Positions 11,985-24,115 of a DNA stretch of 64,000 nt are shown here, piece after piece. Source of the DNA: Tyto alba (Eukaryota; Chordata; Aves; Strigiformes; Tytonidae); NCBI RefSeq assembly GCF_018691265.1, contig NW_024881296.1:15903427-15967426 (forward strand), written 5' to 3'. The notes beneath the pieces were generated by a model that had not been told where the DNA came from, did no database searches, and was given only the letters and a program-made list of their open reading frames with translations. Position 1 is the first letter of the stretch; the number at the start of each line of letters is the position of its first letter. A program made the position numbers and the translations under genes.

Positions 11985-12430
11985 GAAATGCTCACCCACC
12001 ACTTGCCACGGCGTTCAGAGCTGATCACTAAAGCAGCACCTGCCTCCAGGAGCTGGGGAGTCTGCAACACCCCGTCCCTCCAGCAGCCCGGGCCAGGGCT
12101 GGCCGCTCGAGCAGAAGGCTCTCGCCCACCCGGAGAGCTCCCGCCGCTGCTGGCACCCCGGCACGTCTGCCCGGGCTGGCTCCGGCTCTCGGCGTGAAGC
12201 AGCCGGGGAGGCAGAAGTGACTCTACAGACATAAATAGCAGAGCGGGTCTCAGCTGAGGAAGATGATTCAATGAGATATTTTGGTCGCATTTTTATGAAG
12301 GCAGCAAGGCTCTCCAGAGAAGGTATTTTTAGTGGGCTGAGACCCACGATACTCATCAGTAGGCACAGAAACTGCCAGTGCAGGAAACCCGTAGAGTAAA
12401 ACCACCCCGAGGGCGTATCCAGACAAGGTG
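11985..12430 (+). promoter_or_regulatory. GC-rich patch with plus-strand splice donor (candidate promoter/first exon)
   Basis: The core at 12060-12210 is rich in CpG and in CCGG/GCCCGG words, inside AT-rich flanks. On the plus strand a strong donor (GTG then GTAAGTGC) starts its intron at 12431, so a CpG-rich first exon of up to 430 bases is conceivable. The minus strand carries a 177-codon frame (12548 down to 12015), one of the longest in the window. It has no recognised domain and its second half is simply low in stops because of GC content. A non-coding transcript or an orphan CpG island is the favoured reading. It is an inference. Confidence 0.3.
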
Positions 12431-12939
12431 GTAAGTGCAAGTCAGAGAAGAGCTTCTTGCAAATTCGGAGCTCCAGCAACATTCTAGAGCAATTTTCACA
12501 AAGAGACTTCAGCAACATGAAATGTCCATTCAGCCTTTCCTGGCTCATCCTGATAAATGCTTCATTTCTGGTTTAACAGCAAATTGAAATTGATTAAGCC
12601 AGCATCGATATTGTCCTGCGAGGTACCGGGAAACTAAATTCATTCTTGATAAATCCCAAGAAAGAGCAACACTCAAGCACGCATGCACACACACTATTTA
12701 AAATATGTTCATCTGGGATGCATAAAACCTAAAAAACGTTCATTAGGACTGGAAAAGGAGATACTATTAATCAGCTCTAGGCCTCTTATTACTCAGTGGA
12801 AGAAAACTTCAGTCAGATAATTTTTTAAACACACATAAACCCCCAAAATTCTCCTTGGAAGAATTAGCCAGATAACTTGTTATAAATATGAGGAGGTGGG
12901 AGAAAAGGCAAATGAAAGGGGTTGTGGGCTGGATTATTA
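12431..12939. other. Unique sequence downstream of the 12 kb GC patch
   Basis: Composition falls back to AT-rich. No gene or repeat family was recognised. If the donor at 12431 is used, this would be the beginning of an intron. Confidence 0.45.
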
Positions 12940-13160
12940 TTATTTTTTAATTTGCATTCAACAGGAGAAAGATTTATGCATGAGATGCAAATTGCTATGC
13001 GTTATTTACACATCTGAAGAAAAACAAATCTTGAATGTAAATGCTTAGAGGGCATATTTTTAAATATGAAAGTGGTAAAATTATTATAATGTTTATAACT
13101 CCCACACTGTTAAAAAGAGATTAAATTGGGGAAAAATGAGCCCTTCTATTTAAATTATAG
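12940..13160. promoter_or_regulatory. Candidate enhancer with two inverted octamer sites
   Basis: Two perfect POU octamers lie in opposite orientation 35 bases apart: ATTTGCAT at 12950-12957 and ATGCAAAT at 12985-12992. TTATGCAT and TATGCG-like half sites lie in and around them. The flanks are AT-rich with TTTAAATAT words. POU-domain factors bind ATGCAAAT as an established fact. That this block is an enhancer is inferred from site density only. Confidence 0.35.
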
Positions 13161-15960
13161 AGTCCTTACCAAATATTAGGGCAGAAATCAAATACAAACA
13201 TCTGTGTGTTTCCATTCTTGGGAGTCTTTTAGTGTAATTTGTTCACCTTGGTCCTATACAGAATATCCCAGTGGGTTAGCAACTGCAGAGGGCAACAGCC
13301 AGTTACAGCATTTCTGTTTCCATTGTGAAATACTATGTACGTCTTCAGAAAATAAAGAAACAGAAATAGCTTTATATAAACAAGTCCACTCCATAAGCAG
13401 TCTGGCTCAAGTGTTGGGATACACACCACTTATTGCTGACCACTCCTGGGAATGAGATGCATAGCACTGAAGTCTGCAGTGAAAGATCAAACAAAGCTAA
13501 AAGACCATGAAGAAAACAGTAAGAATGAGAAAAAAATTAGATGTGAGCAAGTGATGGCACCTAGAAGATCCAGCATTGCTTAGTTGATCCATATCTACTG
13601 AATTGTGCATTGTCCAGTTATCTATGGAAAATGTAAAGGATCTCTATTATACTAGCACTGATCAATCTTTCATGTATTCACTTCTGGAGGGGAAAAGCTA
13701 TTATTTCTGGTTTTACCAAGAGAAAATCAAGCTAATAAGACCTGGGTTATGAAACCCATTTACATGCTTGACTCCTGTCAGCTTCTAAAACCTTTGATTA
13801 TCTGCACCACGGACTCATTAAAAAGCAAAGAGATTTAGGTGTCTTCATGTCCTTGCCACTTCTGAAAAAGCAACTTGCAACGCTGCCAACCTGAGGGGCT
13901 CAAAAGTCATGAGACTGGACTCCATAAGCTGAAAAATAATCATGGAATTACCGCTTTAGCTTGCTTTTTGACATTGTGAGAGCTGGATGGGGGCTGATGT
14001 TTTCATTCAGCTGCCCTATGTGAGATGGACCTGAGAGTGGTGTTTCTTTCCCCCAGCACACCTCCCCAGTGGGAATGCTAGAGCAAGACCTGAGCACACC
14101 AAACCCACCAATCTCGTACCACAGGGCAGTGAATGCCTGCAGCAATTACTCTCAGGTAGCTCTGCCCATGGCACTGCGTTCCCACAGCATGAATTCGGTG
14201 GGAGTCCAGGCTGTGTCCAGCGAGGGAAGGAGCCCTTGAAGCACAGCCAGAATCAAAACTTCCTCATAGAACACCAAAAATTTGGCAGAGGGCTTAGAGA
14301 AGGAGTAACTACCCACTACCCACTCAATCAGGCCAGGGAAGTTCTGCTCTGATTAACAGTGGTAAAAATGAAAGAACCCAACCATTAGTCATGACCACTC
14401 ACTTTTTGAATGTCAGTTTATAAACACACTAAAAATAAGTGAGAAGGCATACACTTTTGCAGCCAAGGACTTGGAGCAGGTTTTTGTGGTTGTGGTTTTT
14501 ATGGATATCCACACGGCTAATTCACATCAGGTTTTTGTTGATCTTTTAATATTTATGTCCAGATGCCACTGTAAGCTTCCAGATGTTTTTGCACAGACAT
14601 CAAAAATGTTTGCATAGCAATTACTAAAAGAAAGTTGGAGGCATTTTCAAAGAGCTGAGAATAACAAAAGACAAAGTGGCTTTTGTTACGGAAAGATTTC
14701 TTGTTCTACATTTTTTTTTCCCCTTTAAATTTTATTTTTTTCTTTAAAGACCATTTGTTAGCCCACTAACAATAGTGGAACCCAGTCCCTCTACTTTGAG
14801 TGTCCTATTTAGGTGCTGCCTCAGACAATTTTAGGTTTCTGATGCCAGATGATCACTACATTTCGTAGCAAGTGCAAATAAGTAGATACCTCCACAGGTC
14901 TCCAGATGGTGATCTATGCATATAAGTTCATCACCCCTTCACTCTCCACTGACCATATAGGACTCTAGATATTCTTGAGGTTTAAGCCACAAATATTCCT
15001 CTGCCATAGAGAAGAGACTGAAGGAGTAGGAGCTGCTACGTTCTTGCTGCCCTTGGGATCAGTCCTGAAGCAGTGGGGCTGTGCCTTCCTACGTGGTGTC
15101 ACAGCACAGCCCCTCAGGAAACTTCAGAGACACCCCCAGGGAAGCAGGTGGAGGTGAGCTGCCTGTCCATCTCTGCTTGCACTGCACCACAGCTCTGGCT
15201 CAGAGGAAAGGTCCTGCTGCACCAGAGCAGCTGCTTCCAAGCATGGATACACAACTAAAACAGGGTCGTCAAAGCACATTGAGACTAATTAGGAAATTAT
15301 CTAACACTTGCAAGTGTCTGCAGGGAAAGGACTCCTGGGAAGTCAGTGGTCTGCACACAGGGCTTCTAGGTGAGATGGAGCCAGTCTGGGTGGCAGTTAG
15401 GTGGACGTAAACCCTTCACAGGTTATCTGTGCTCTGGCAATTATAAAACAACTTCATGCTTCCCTGTGTTTCTGTATTGTGTTGGGAAAAAAACACACAA
15501 AAGCAAACATAATCCAAATCCCAAGTGTGGAAAAAAAACAAACAAAACCTTTCTTAATGTTGATAATTATATCACATGCACAAAACAACACAGTGAAATA
15601 AGAGCTATGTTGGGCAAGAGTGAGAAGATGACAGAGAAAAGTGATTTTTTAGCACCAACGCTCAAAGTGACAGTCTGGCTGCCAAGTCCAGTTGTTTCTG
15701 GGAGGGAAAACAGGCCATCGCCTTCTTTGTGCACTCTGCACGTTTGCTGCAATACATATTTTGGTCTCACAAATAATCAACAAGAGTTTTGTCAGTGAGT
15801 TCAATGGGGCCAAGACTTTCCCTCGGCTAGGAACGGGTGGCTGGGCCAGCAGCAGAAGCACCAGCAGCTTGAGCCGACTGCGCTGCTCTTGTGAACTGGA
15901 GTGTCCCTGGATTTGCCCACAGAGCTCTCCAGAGACACAGGTGGGTGGCAAACATGACTG
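13161..15960. other. Unique non-coding sequence
   Basis: Nothing nameable was found. Frames of 60-142 codons (longest plus strand 15370-15798) lack domains, and those around 15000-15960 overlap on both strands. There is a GC-moderate patch at 15060-15260 and a T-rich stretch at 14709-14750. Confidence 0.5.
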
Positions 15961-17885
15961 ATGACTTATATTTGTATTTAGTCAGCTACAAGTCAAAGTA
16001 CACCATAATGCACTTAGGGGAAGATTTTTCACTGAGAAATGAATATTAAAGAGTGTTTGTCAATATTTTCTGTTAATAGACTAAGGAATGGAAGCATATA
16101 TCTATATCCCAGACAGCAGCGTGGAGATAGTCAAATGCTTTGAACTGACTTAGATATCAGAAAAAATATCTCTGCAGCAGTGTTATTTCAAACTACCACT
16201 CAGTTAAAACTAGCTCAGGCATCTCCCTCGGTTACCTTGTAACCTGCAGTATAATCTGATGCTATGATGTAAAGAGAAATTTCAGAGAGGAAACAGCTGC
16301 AAGAACATAAAATAAATTTTAAATTATTTTGCAGAAAAATATATCAGAACTTGCTAGAGAAATTATTTCCTAGGTATAACTTTCCTAGTCTCAGCTCAAC
16401 TCTTTAGCACAAAAAATATGTAAAAAGAAAAAAAAGAAAAAAGAATTCATCTGATTAGCATCATGAAATCCATGAAGCCATTATTTAGCACTGCTACTGT
16501 CAAATGCCTTCTCAACTCCATAAAACCAAACACAAAGAGTTCCAAATGTAATATGCAACCTTTAAAAGGCAAAGTATCCACTGGAATAAAGGAAGCTCCT
16601 CAGACCTGACCACAAGCTCTCCTGGAATTGGTGATTCTCAGGCAAGTCAGGTATCTCACCTATATGATCTACCCCAAAATTTATGGGCTGCATCTTGCAA
16701 ACACAGCAACCCCCTGGAAGATGTACTTACTGTAGTCACTGCCAGCACTGACCATGAAACCATGCCATGATTCTCAGCAGCACAGCCACATAATTATGCT
16801 GTTCACCTTTTGTTGCTTGGCATTTGCTGATGATTAGTCCAGAGTCAAGATGACATTTTTTTCCCGTAGCACTGGATCAGAGCAAGGTACATTTTTGTCT
16901 CTGTTTATTACAATTATCTTTTTATCTTCCCTTGAAACATCAGGCTTTGATCACTGTCTGGGATCAATTAATGAGCAAGACAGACTTTTGATGTTCTCTG
17001 GGAAGGCAATTCTTGTGATTCTTTTTCAATGGTGACACCTGTTTGCATCCTACTTTAAGGGCCTATTTCATCATACAGTAGTGGCTAAGAGACATGGTCA
17101 TGGAAATCTTTATTTGCTATATGGGAAGCAAGACAAAACTTTACCTAGTCATATATGACTACTCTGCCTGCTTTGGTCTTGCCCAGTGCTCCCAATTTGT
17201 CATGGCAAGTCGTGTTTGACAAAGGCTCAAAATGAAGGGCATGTGCACATTCAGGAAGCCTACAAAAATGTATGAATGGTTCATTTAGAAAAGTTCTCTT
17301 CCTTTGTTTTATAGTGTTTCTGCCAATGAACAGGTTTTAGCAATGAAAAATAAGTTGCACTATAAGACAGGTAACCACAGGATTAAAGTGACCAGAACTC
17401 CCTCAAATAAAGGACCCCAAGGAGGAGGTATGGGCTCATATGTACTTGTGCATCAGGGTTTCCCCAACTCTTCCTCCACTTTGACTCTGCCACATCTAAT
17501 CAGGATGGTGGTGATAAAAGAGGCCAAGGTGTACGTGGTCTGGTACGATAAAGCCACCTGGAGAGTCACATGAAAGAGGGGAGCCACATTTCTAGGCTGC
17601 AGCTGAGAATCAGGTCTCCTTTGATCAGGAATATATCCCAGCTGTATCACAGCATCGGAGTCTTTCTTCTGTGCCAGGACCCTCCGGAGTCATTCTGCTG
17701 TGTCTAGCGTTTGGGGTCACAGTGTGGGAGAGGGACCACAGTGGTCCTGTGCCAACGCCTGAGGTACAGCCCCGGGGCACAGAGGGTTCAGAGGAAAGGG
17801 ACGGCACAGCCCTTTGTTACAGCCCTGTGTGGTTTGTCCTGTTTCCTTACAGGTCTAAAAAGGCATTTAAAAACTTTCAAACAGG
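15961..17885. other. Unique AT-rich non-coding sequence
   Basis: No gene was recognised. The block at 15960-16560 is AT-rich with TAAT, TTAAA and ATATC words like the other enhancer-like blocks, but no single compelling composite site was found. Frames at 17304-17928 are short and lack domains. Confidence 0.45.
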
Positions 17886-17899
17886 AAAAAAAAAAAAAA
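17886..17899. repeat. Poly(A) run, 14 bases
   Basis: Fourteen consecutive A read directly, followed by G and further A-rich sequence. Confidence 0.95.
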
Positions 17900-18320
17900 G
17901 GATAAAAAATAACTTTAATTGCAAATAGTGGCATAAAACCTGTGGCATTCAGTCAGCCTTTTTCTACCAGGTAGTAACTTAACTGGCTGTTTTTAAAAAC
18001 TATTGCCTTGCCCTGTTAGACTCAATACCCATCAAATGATTAATGTGCTGGTGTCTTATTAACTGCTGTGTTAGAGGAGCTGCCGTACTCACCACCCCCC
18101 CCTTCTCTCACCCTTTTTGCAAAAACCTCATTGCAATCCCGCTGCTCTGACTGGAGGGTACTGCACCTTCCGACAAAACATCATAAAGAGCAAAGAATTA
18201 CCGTTTCCCAGTCATCCAGCCCATAAATCAACCCTTGTGTTTTGTTCTGGGGATGGTGAGGGACTCCATGAGTGCTCCTGCATTCGCATTCACAAGACAG
18301 GCTGTGTCTTCAGAAAGTAG
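17900..18320. other. Unique non-coding sequence
   Basis: Nothing was recognised apart from a short C run near 18095-18104. Confidence 0.5.
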
Positions 18321-18360
18321 AAAGGGGAAAAAAAAGGGGAAAAAAAAATAAAAAAAAAAC
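18321..18360. repeat. Purine-rich A/G tract
   Basis: About 40 bases are almost all A with three G blocks (AAAGGGG motif repeated), then poly(A) broken by one T. The opposite strand is a pyrimidine tract. Confidence 0.9.
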
Positions 18361-18665
18361 AACAGGAATGGCTAAATCGTTCCAGCATCTGATTGATCTT
18401 ATCTAGACCTCCCTTGCTGCAACAATAATTTGAGACTGTCGAAAATTGCCACCTTATCTGATTGGTGGTCTTACCAGCTGCTATTTTATCAGGGCCCAGC
18501 TGGATGAGGAAAGCAGGACGTGGCACGACCTTGGTATCTCAGCACCTGACCTCAATATCTAATCAGTCAGATGTCTCGCTGAGGCTGCCTCGGGATGCTG
18601 TGCATGTCCCCTCTGGCACCAAGTCATTCAAAAGATGTTTGCTTCACGCTGGTGTTAGCTCACCA
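18361..18665. other. Unique sequence with GATA-like words
   Basis: No gene was found. Several TTATC/GATAA-type words (for example 'cttatctaga', 'ccttatctgat', 'ttttatcagg', 'atatctaatc') occur between 18390 and 18570, which could suit GATA factors. The evidence is composition only. Confidence 0.3.
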
Positions 18666-18689
18666 GCACACACACACACACACACACCC
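18666..18689. repeat. CA dinucleotide microsatellite
   Basis: About twelve uninterrupted CA units, followed by a short C run. A typical short microsatellite, probably polymorphic. Confidence 0.95.
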
Positions 18690-18999
18690 CCAGAGCACAT
18701 CCCGGCACGTCACCGCCCTGCCTGCTAGTGCTGCAGCACCTGAGGTTTAAGGTGCTTTTCTGTAAAGCTTTGGCAGCCTTTCTCCTGACAAGCTTGCTTT
18801 GCAGGACTGCTGCAAACAACATTTCAGCAACATTTCAGCATCCTGCTGGTGTCGCAGGCAAGGCAAGGCAAGGCCTCCAAACTCATTTCATTATGCAAGC
18901 TATACATTATGTGTCCATCAGCGCAATGAATGTTACCTACAGTGCCACACCACAGGCACTGCCTTGTCGCCTGTACTAGGAAGAACGTGGGGTTTATTG
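18690..18999. other. Unique sequence with two tiny tandem repeats
   Basis: A 12-base unit around 'catttcagcaa' is present twice at about 18820-18842, and GGCAA is present three times at about 18857-18872. No gene was recognised. Confidence 0.55.
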
Positions 19000-19155
19000 C
19001 TTCAGACTGGAAATTAAAGGATGTAGTTTTTACCCCAGCTCTAATGGCCATTAGCTGCATGACTGGGGAAAATCATTCCACCTCTCTGCATTCAGATACA
19101 AATGGCGAATTTCACTTGCAAGACCCCCATCACGGCAGGGTTATGAGGGATGTCT
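19000..19155 (+). repeat. MIR-like SINE fossil
   Basis: This is the best SINE match in the window. 'agctctaatggccattagct' is followed by 'gcatgactggggaaaatcat', 'ccacctctctgcattcagat' and later 'cagggttatgagggatgt'. In MIR the corresponding words are 'gctctgccacttactagct', 'gtgaccttgggcaaatcac', 'aacctctctgtgcctcag' and 'agggttgttgtgaggatt'. The order and spacing are right, with high divergence. Ends are approximate. Confidence 0.6.
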
Positions 19156-19808
19156 GTTAGCCCCAGGACCTTCCCTCAGTGCCGAAGGGGAGAAATTCTC
19201 CTCCTGACCCATCAGAGGGACAGGATGCCTGCGCGGCACCTGTGATCCTCAGCCCAAGGGATGAGCAGTAAGCAGATCCATGTCCTGACCTTCACCAGCC
19301 CTGATCTTCCTTTTCTCCTTCGCACTGGGTGTGGAGGAGAGCCTCCACCCACCCAGGCATGCTGCCACAGGAAGATACACCCTTTGGGGCAGGTCCCTGG
19401 GACACTGGGGTTGCCTCCTCTCCTGTCTGCTTGATCTTCCACAGTGGTGGATGTTGCTGGAGGAAGTCCCTCTCGAAACAGCAGTGTCATTGCTGTAGCT
19501 CTGTGCTGCCCCATTCAACAGGAACAGTAGGAGCAGCATGCTGAGGGAGAAGGCTGGGCTTGAAGCACCTGAGGTACCAGTAGACCAGCAAGGAAAAAGG
19601 CTGCTAGAAGTGACACCTGAAGCACTGAGAAATTAATCATCCAAGGAAGATCAGGATGCTTTAGTGTGTCATTTCTGAAAAAAAGATTATCTGTTTCAAT
19701 ATTATGACTTTTAATTCCGTTATATGCATACATTTATTATACAGAATTTTTTAAAGTCTGAAATCAGAATCAAAGATTTTAATTCTGTTAAGCCTTTGGT
19801 ATGACCCT
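19156..19808. other. Unique non-coding sequence
   Basis: Overlapping 70-100 codon frames on both strands at 19212-19544 have no domain and share one moderately GC-rich patch, as expected by chance. Nothing else was recognised. Confidence 0.5.
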
Positions 19809-19810
19809 AA

Positions 19811-19860
19811 TTTCTTTTTATTTTTTTCTTTTCTTTTTTTTTTTTTTTTTTTCCCCCTAG
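19811..19860 (+). repeat. Pyrimidine tract ending in CTAG (splice-acceptor-like)
   Basis: Nearly 47 uninterrupted pyrimidines (mostly T) are followed by CCCCCTAG. This is low-complexity sequence, but it is also an ideal 3' splice-site shape. The plus-strand frame that follows (ATG at 19869, 95 codons) has no recognised domain. Confidence 0.75.
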
Positions 19861-20860
19861 AAATTACTATGGCTTTGTTTGTTTATTTTTTCCTGCTCTG
19901 TTTAACAGAAAAAAACCTTTGCAACTGCAGAATTTCTCATAAAACAGCAACTTATTTCCCAACTAGCTCCGTCCATAACCTCTGCTGCATGCAGAGACTG
20001 CTAACAGGGGCCTTGGACATCCTCTTCGCACACTGGGACCAGGCACAAACCCTGATGTTTCTGTACACAGGAAGTATGAGAAAAACGTGGAAGTTTGATG
20101 CAGAAAGAAGTCTCTCACAAGCTCTCACTCTGGGGGTGAATTTCCACGTGCAATGAGTAGGGGTAACAACAGGGGAGCTCACGGGATGGCAACTGTCAGG
20201 CAAACTGATGGACCAGTGCATTCTATGGCCAAGTCTTGGTTTGCTGTTGCTGTTCCAAAGTGCCAAAACATTGAATTTCATGATGACTGTCACAAATCTA
20301 ATATTAAAAACTCAGAGACGTTCATAAGTCTTGAGTTTTAGTCCTTGCAGGAGGTGCAAAGTTTATTTTCAATGCTGGTATAATTTGCCCCCCCAGCCCC
20401 TTAAGTAACAATAATAGTAATACTAAGAAGAAGATGAAGAAAAATTTCCAATATATTTTTGTTCTATTTGGGCCTTGCTTCCGCTTATTAAACTGTGGCT
20501 GAGCAGAGTCATAGGGTTTGCTGTCTCCTAAAGTCAGATCTAAACTCCTTTAAGGGAAAGCAGATGTAAAAGAATCATTACTGTGTTTGTTTATTTTGAC
20601 AAATAAAGAATATTTAATAGGTTTGGAGTCTGGTTGTTTACAAAAAGGAGCACAGTGTGACAATAGTTGTGGTTTGGAATAGCAAATGTCTTGAGGGCTG
20701 CCCACTGCCCACCAACTGCACACAGAGCACACCCCTGGACAGCATTCCTGAACTCCCAAGGACATCGTAGCAAATTCCAGTCTAAATAAAGCTGCAGAAG
20801 AACAGATAAGCAATTGCACCTCAACACACACAGATGCATACACACAAAAATGTCCCCTTA
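19861..20860. other. Unique non-coding sequence
   Basis: No gene was called. Frames up to 113 codons overlap on both strands at 19869-20341 and are treated as chance. An AAG/AGAAGA-rich spot lies near 20425-20445. Confidence 0.5.
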
Positions 20861-21012
20861 TCCGGACCTAGATAATAAACCTGAGAATGCAGCCAAGTGC
20901 ATCTTAGTTGATTGACAATATATAACAGATTGCCTTAATGTATTTTTGGGAGAGGCAGAACATACAATTAAATAAAACTCATTATTAAAAGCAACTGTTG
21001 TGTCCAACCCAA
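20861..21012. promoter_or_regulatory. AT-rich block with PBX/MEIS-like word
   Basis: It contains 'gttgattgacaatat' near 20908, close to the known PBX/MEIS composite TGATTGACA, and several TTAAT words. Regulatory function is inferred only. Confidence 0.2.
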
Positions 21013-21041
21013 CCCCCCCCCCCCCCCAAAAAAAAAAAAAA
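21013..21041. repeat. Poly(C)15-poly(A)14 junction
   Basis: Fifteen C are followed directly by fourteen A, with no interruption. Such tracts are prone to slippage, so the exact length may be an assembly consensus. Confidence 0.95.
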
Positions 21042-21960
21042 TAGATGTCAAACTCTGACTAGACAAATGTGGTATTTCAGGTAGAAAATTGAATGGACTT
21101 AATAAGAGTAATATGAACAGTTGGTGCTAGAAGAGTTTATAAACTGTAAATATTGCTCACTGCCGATGCTAACACAATGATGAATGTATCAAAATATTAG
21201 TATCAAAAGACTGCTGGAATATATTTGCAATGTTGTGGAAATCATGAAGGGAGGTAGCCATCCTTCCCATAGCTTTATATTAATCTCTGGGTACTGGCTG
21301 ATAGCAGGGGCCACAAGCGCTATAATTAGATTTTGGAAATGTATATAGGGAGGAGGAAATGGAATAATTAAGGTAAGCTATCAGATGCCTGTCCTCATCC
21401 TTTTTAAACAAGCCAGAAATATACTCTGCACTCGTTCAGCTTGCAACCTTCAAGGGGAAAGGTGTCAGACACTGTAATTGGTAGAACTTGAATGCTGCTA
21501 TACTGGTGTCCCTTTTTTTAAGGAAACCTATTTTCCACACCAAAATTGATCCGGCAAGGTTGTTATCTCATAATGCACACCTAGAAAGGTACTGCAAGGC
21601 CTGAGGGTAGGGAATACCAGGGCACTTCACAGCCTCGGCTGCGCAGCCTGCAATGCTGCACCCTCTCTGGGGGGAACTCGCTGCCGAGGCACAGGATATG
21701 TAGTAAAATTTATGTGTATGTATGTGGAGAGTTTGGGTTTTGCTTGAAAACGCATGGGTGAGGCAGTGAAAATGTGCTAATGGTATGGCATCTGGCTGGG
21801 TCTGACAGCCGAACTGGGTCAGCATTTTCTTCTTCTTCTGGGGGTGCTGGTAGCTGGGAGGGTCTCTGCCCTCCCACTCACATGGCACCTCTGAAGGGCA
21901 TACTGGCTTTTATTTAATTATCCTGCCCTCCTTAAACAACAGAGAGGGGCCAGGGAACCT
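21042..21960. other. Unique non-coding sequence
   Basis: No gene was recognised. A minus-strand frame of 106 codons (21888 down to 21568) has no domain. Confidence 0.5.
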
Positions 21961-22400
21961 CAACAAACTCAGAATGAATATTTTTGGTGTGGAAAATTAT
22001 TTGACATTATTCTTAAATATTTAAAGGACACTGTCTGCTGGTTTGGAAATCCAGTGAATAATTTAATACTGTTTGACAGAATCTCTTTGGGTCAATTATT
22101 CAGTAAGCAGATTAATACATTCTGACTAAAACAAAGCACATTGCATTTTGGCGGGCATATCTCGTTACATCACATATTTCATGTCACATTGCATTGCAGA
22201 GGATGCCAGCATAATCAAATGGGGCATCTTGATTTAGACAATGCAATCAGATTAATTTCCAAATATTTTTTAAAAGCTTCCCGTTCCTGACTGTTTCTCT
22301 ACCTGGTCTGTCTATATTTATCTATCTAAAAAGGAAAATAAAACAGCAAGAGATCTGATCAACTTATAAAAAAAAATCTAGTTGGAAACTCCAGGAGCTC
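21960..22400. promoter_or_regulatory. Strong candidate conserved non-coding element
   Basis: A 440-base AT-rich block carries many developmental factor words in close succession: TTTGACAT and TTTGACAG (MEIS/TGIF type), GATTAAT twice (paired-type homeodomain), ACAAAG (SOX type), AATCAAAT and ATTTAGACA. It has no simple repeat and no frame of note. This texture is typical of deeply conserved vertebrate enhancers. Only alignment to other genomes can show conservation. Confidence 0.35.
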
Positions 22401-24040
22401 TTGACCTCATTATAACCCTAAGCATCTTATCTATACCAAACACTTTAATTTTAGAATAGCATCTTTAAAGCCTCAGGGGAAGAGAGAGAGCATCTCTTGA
22501 TGCTTGACAGCAATTCTCTAACACTGACATGGTCCAAAAGAGATATTCTTATCAAATCCTTTTGAGGAAAGCAGCTGTAATATAGGATCTCAAGGGCAAT
22601 GGGGATACAATACAGGTTAAAAAAAGAAGGATCCTTGGGATTTCAAGAGATATGTAGGAGGCTTCAGAGGTAGCAGCTGTCTCACACCAGAAAGGGATTT
22701 ATAGATAAAACTGGAATGAAGGGTCCTGCTTATGTTTCAAATCACCAGCAGACACACCTCCCTCTCCTGTCCTCCTACTTTCCATTCTTCTCCAACATGC
22801 TGTGAAGAAACAGGTGGTACTTTCTTTCCAAAATCCTGTAATGCACGGTGGGGAAGATGGTAATTTTAGTAAACCTAATTAAAACTTGGAATTTATATTT
22901 TGTGGGGAATTTTCAGATTCTTCAATTTTCCTTCAAGTAGAATGGGGATAAAAAGTCAATAATCTCATAACTTGACTGTGAAAGACAATATTCTAAAAGA
23001 AATTCTATGAATATGCATTTTTTATAATTGTAGTATGAATATTGCAACAGCGTAAAACCCCAAACCACACTGTGAAGGACAAATACTCAATTTCATGGGA
23101 GTGATCTGAGTATAACATGGTATTTACTCCATTAAAGGGAGATATTTCTGCAAAAATTTTGCATTGCCTGCAGTCTGCATTTTCTGACCAAATTCCTTTA
23201 CCAGCTCAAAATTTTAAAGACAGATATGTAAAAATGCATCTGATGGTCTGAGTAAAATCAGAATAAAAATCATTAGAAAAATAAAAGGTACCTGTTCCTC
23301 TGCTCTCACAGCAGAGATGCTAAGGCCTTTCTCATATCACGTAAATTAAATGACAGTTGCAGCCTTGTACACCCGTGGCAAGCCAGAAGAGACTCCCGCT
23401 CTCCAGCTGCATTCAGCAAAATCCTCCACATAGCACAGCTAGGATGGCACCTGGCTTTGTCTAGCGGCTGCTTTAGCAGAGCAGAAACAACAACTAGGGG
23501 AAAAAGATGAGTTTTCTTCTAAACATTTCCTAAGGGTGATTCAACAGCAATTTTTCTTACTATATGTGTGAATGGGAGCAGGGATGAGGTCAGGATGAAG
23601 CCCAGGAGAAGCTTGTAAGATGAATGCAAGGAGTCCCTAGAGGTTTAGTTCAGACCAGCACTGAAAAGATCCCACACTTGTGCTTGTCTTTGCCAGACTA
23701 CCTGAACAATCTCCCCTCCAGAGCCACCCGAGAACCCATCTTCTTCAGGCCTCCAGCACAAGACCAGCTCTTCCCGCAGTCCCACTGCCCAGAACCATTG
23801 AGGCCACAAACAAATTGGCCTTCTCTTACTCTTCAGGACCAGAAAAAAGAAGGTCAAAGGCAACTGAAGAGAAAGAAAACAACCGATTTGCAAAGGCCAA
23901 ACAAGCTGGGATGTGGAAATGGGCAGGCTATTAGTCTAGCCAAATTTTCTTACCCATTTTTTTGTGTTTTGTGTTAGGGATCACAGTACAGCCCATGGTG
24001 ATGCTTCATGACAGTCATTGTAGGCATCCAAAGTGGTCTT
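22401..24040. other. Unique non-coding sequence
   Basis: No gene was recognised. The part at 22850-23280 is AT-rich and enhancer-like in word content. A plus-strand frame at 23624-23977 (117 codons) and its minus shadow have no domain. Confidence 0.45.
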
Positions 24041-24049
24041 CCTCATTCT

Positions 24050-24115
24050 AGCAACTGGAAAATGGAGGCAAAGGGAAAGTCACTGACCTAAGAGAACAGC
24101 GTATCAGCTAGCGGC
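24050..24115 (-). repeat. Possible MIR/L2-like fragment
   Basis: 'ctggaaaatggaggcaaagg' followed by 'gaaagtcactgacctaaga' resembles the reverse complement of the MIR core ('gaaactgaggcacagagagg' then 'taagtgacttgcccaaggtc'). The match is short and diverged. Treat it as tentative. Confidence 0.3.

Noticed and set aside
19869..20156. 95-codon frame behind the long pyrimidine tract as a real exon
   Set aside because: The acceptor shape comes from a T-rich simple repeat. The frame has no domain and a 113-codon frame overlaps it on the other strand.
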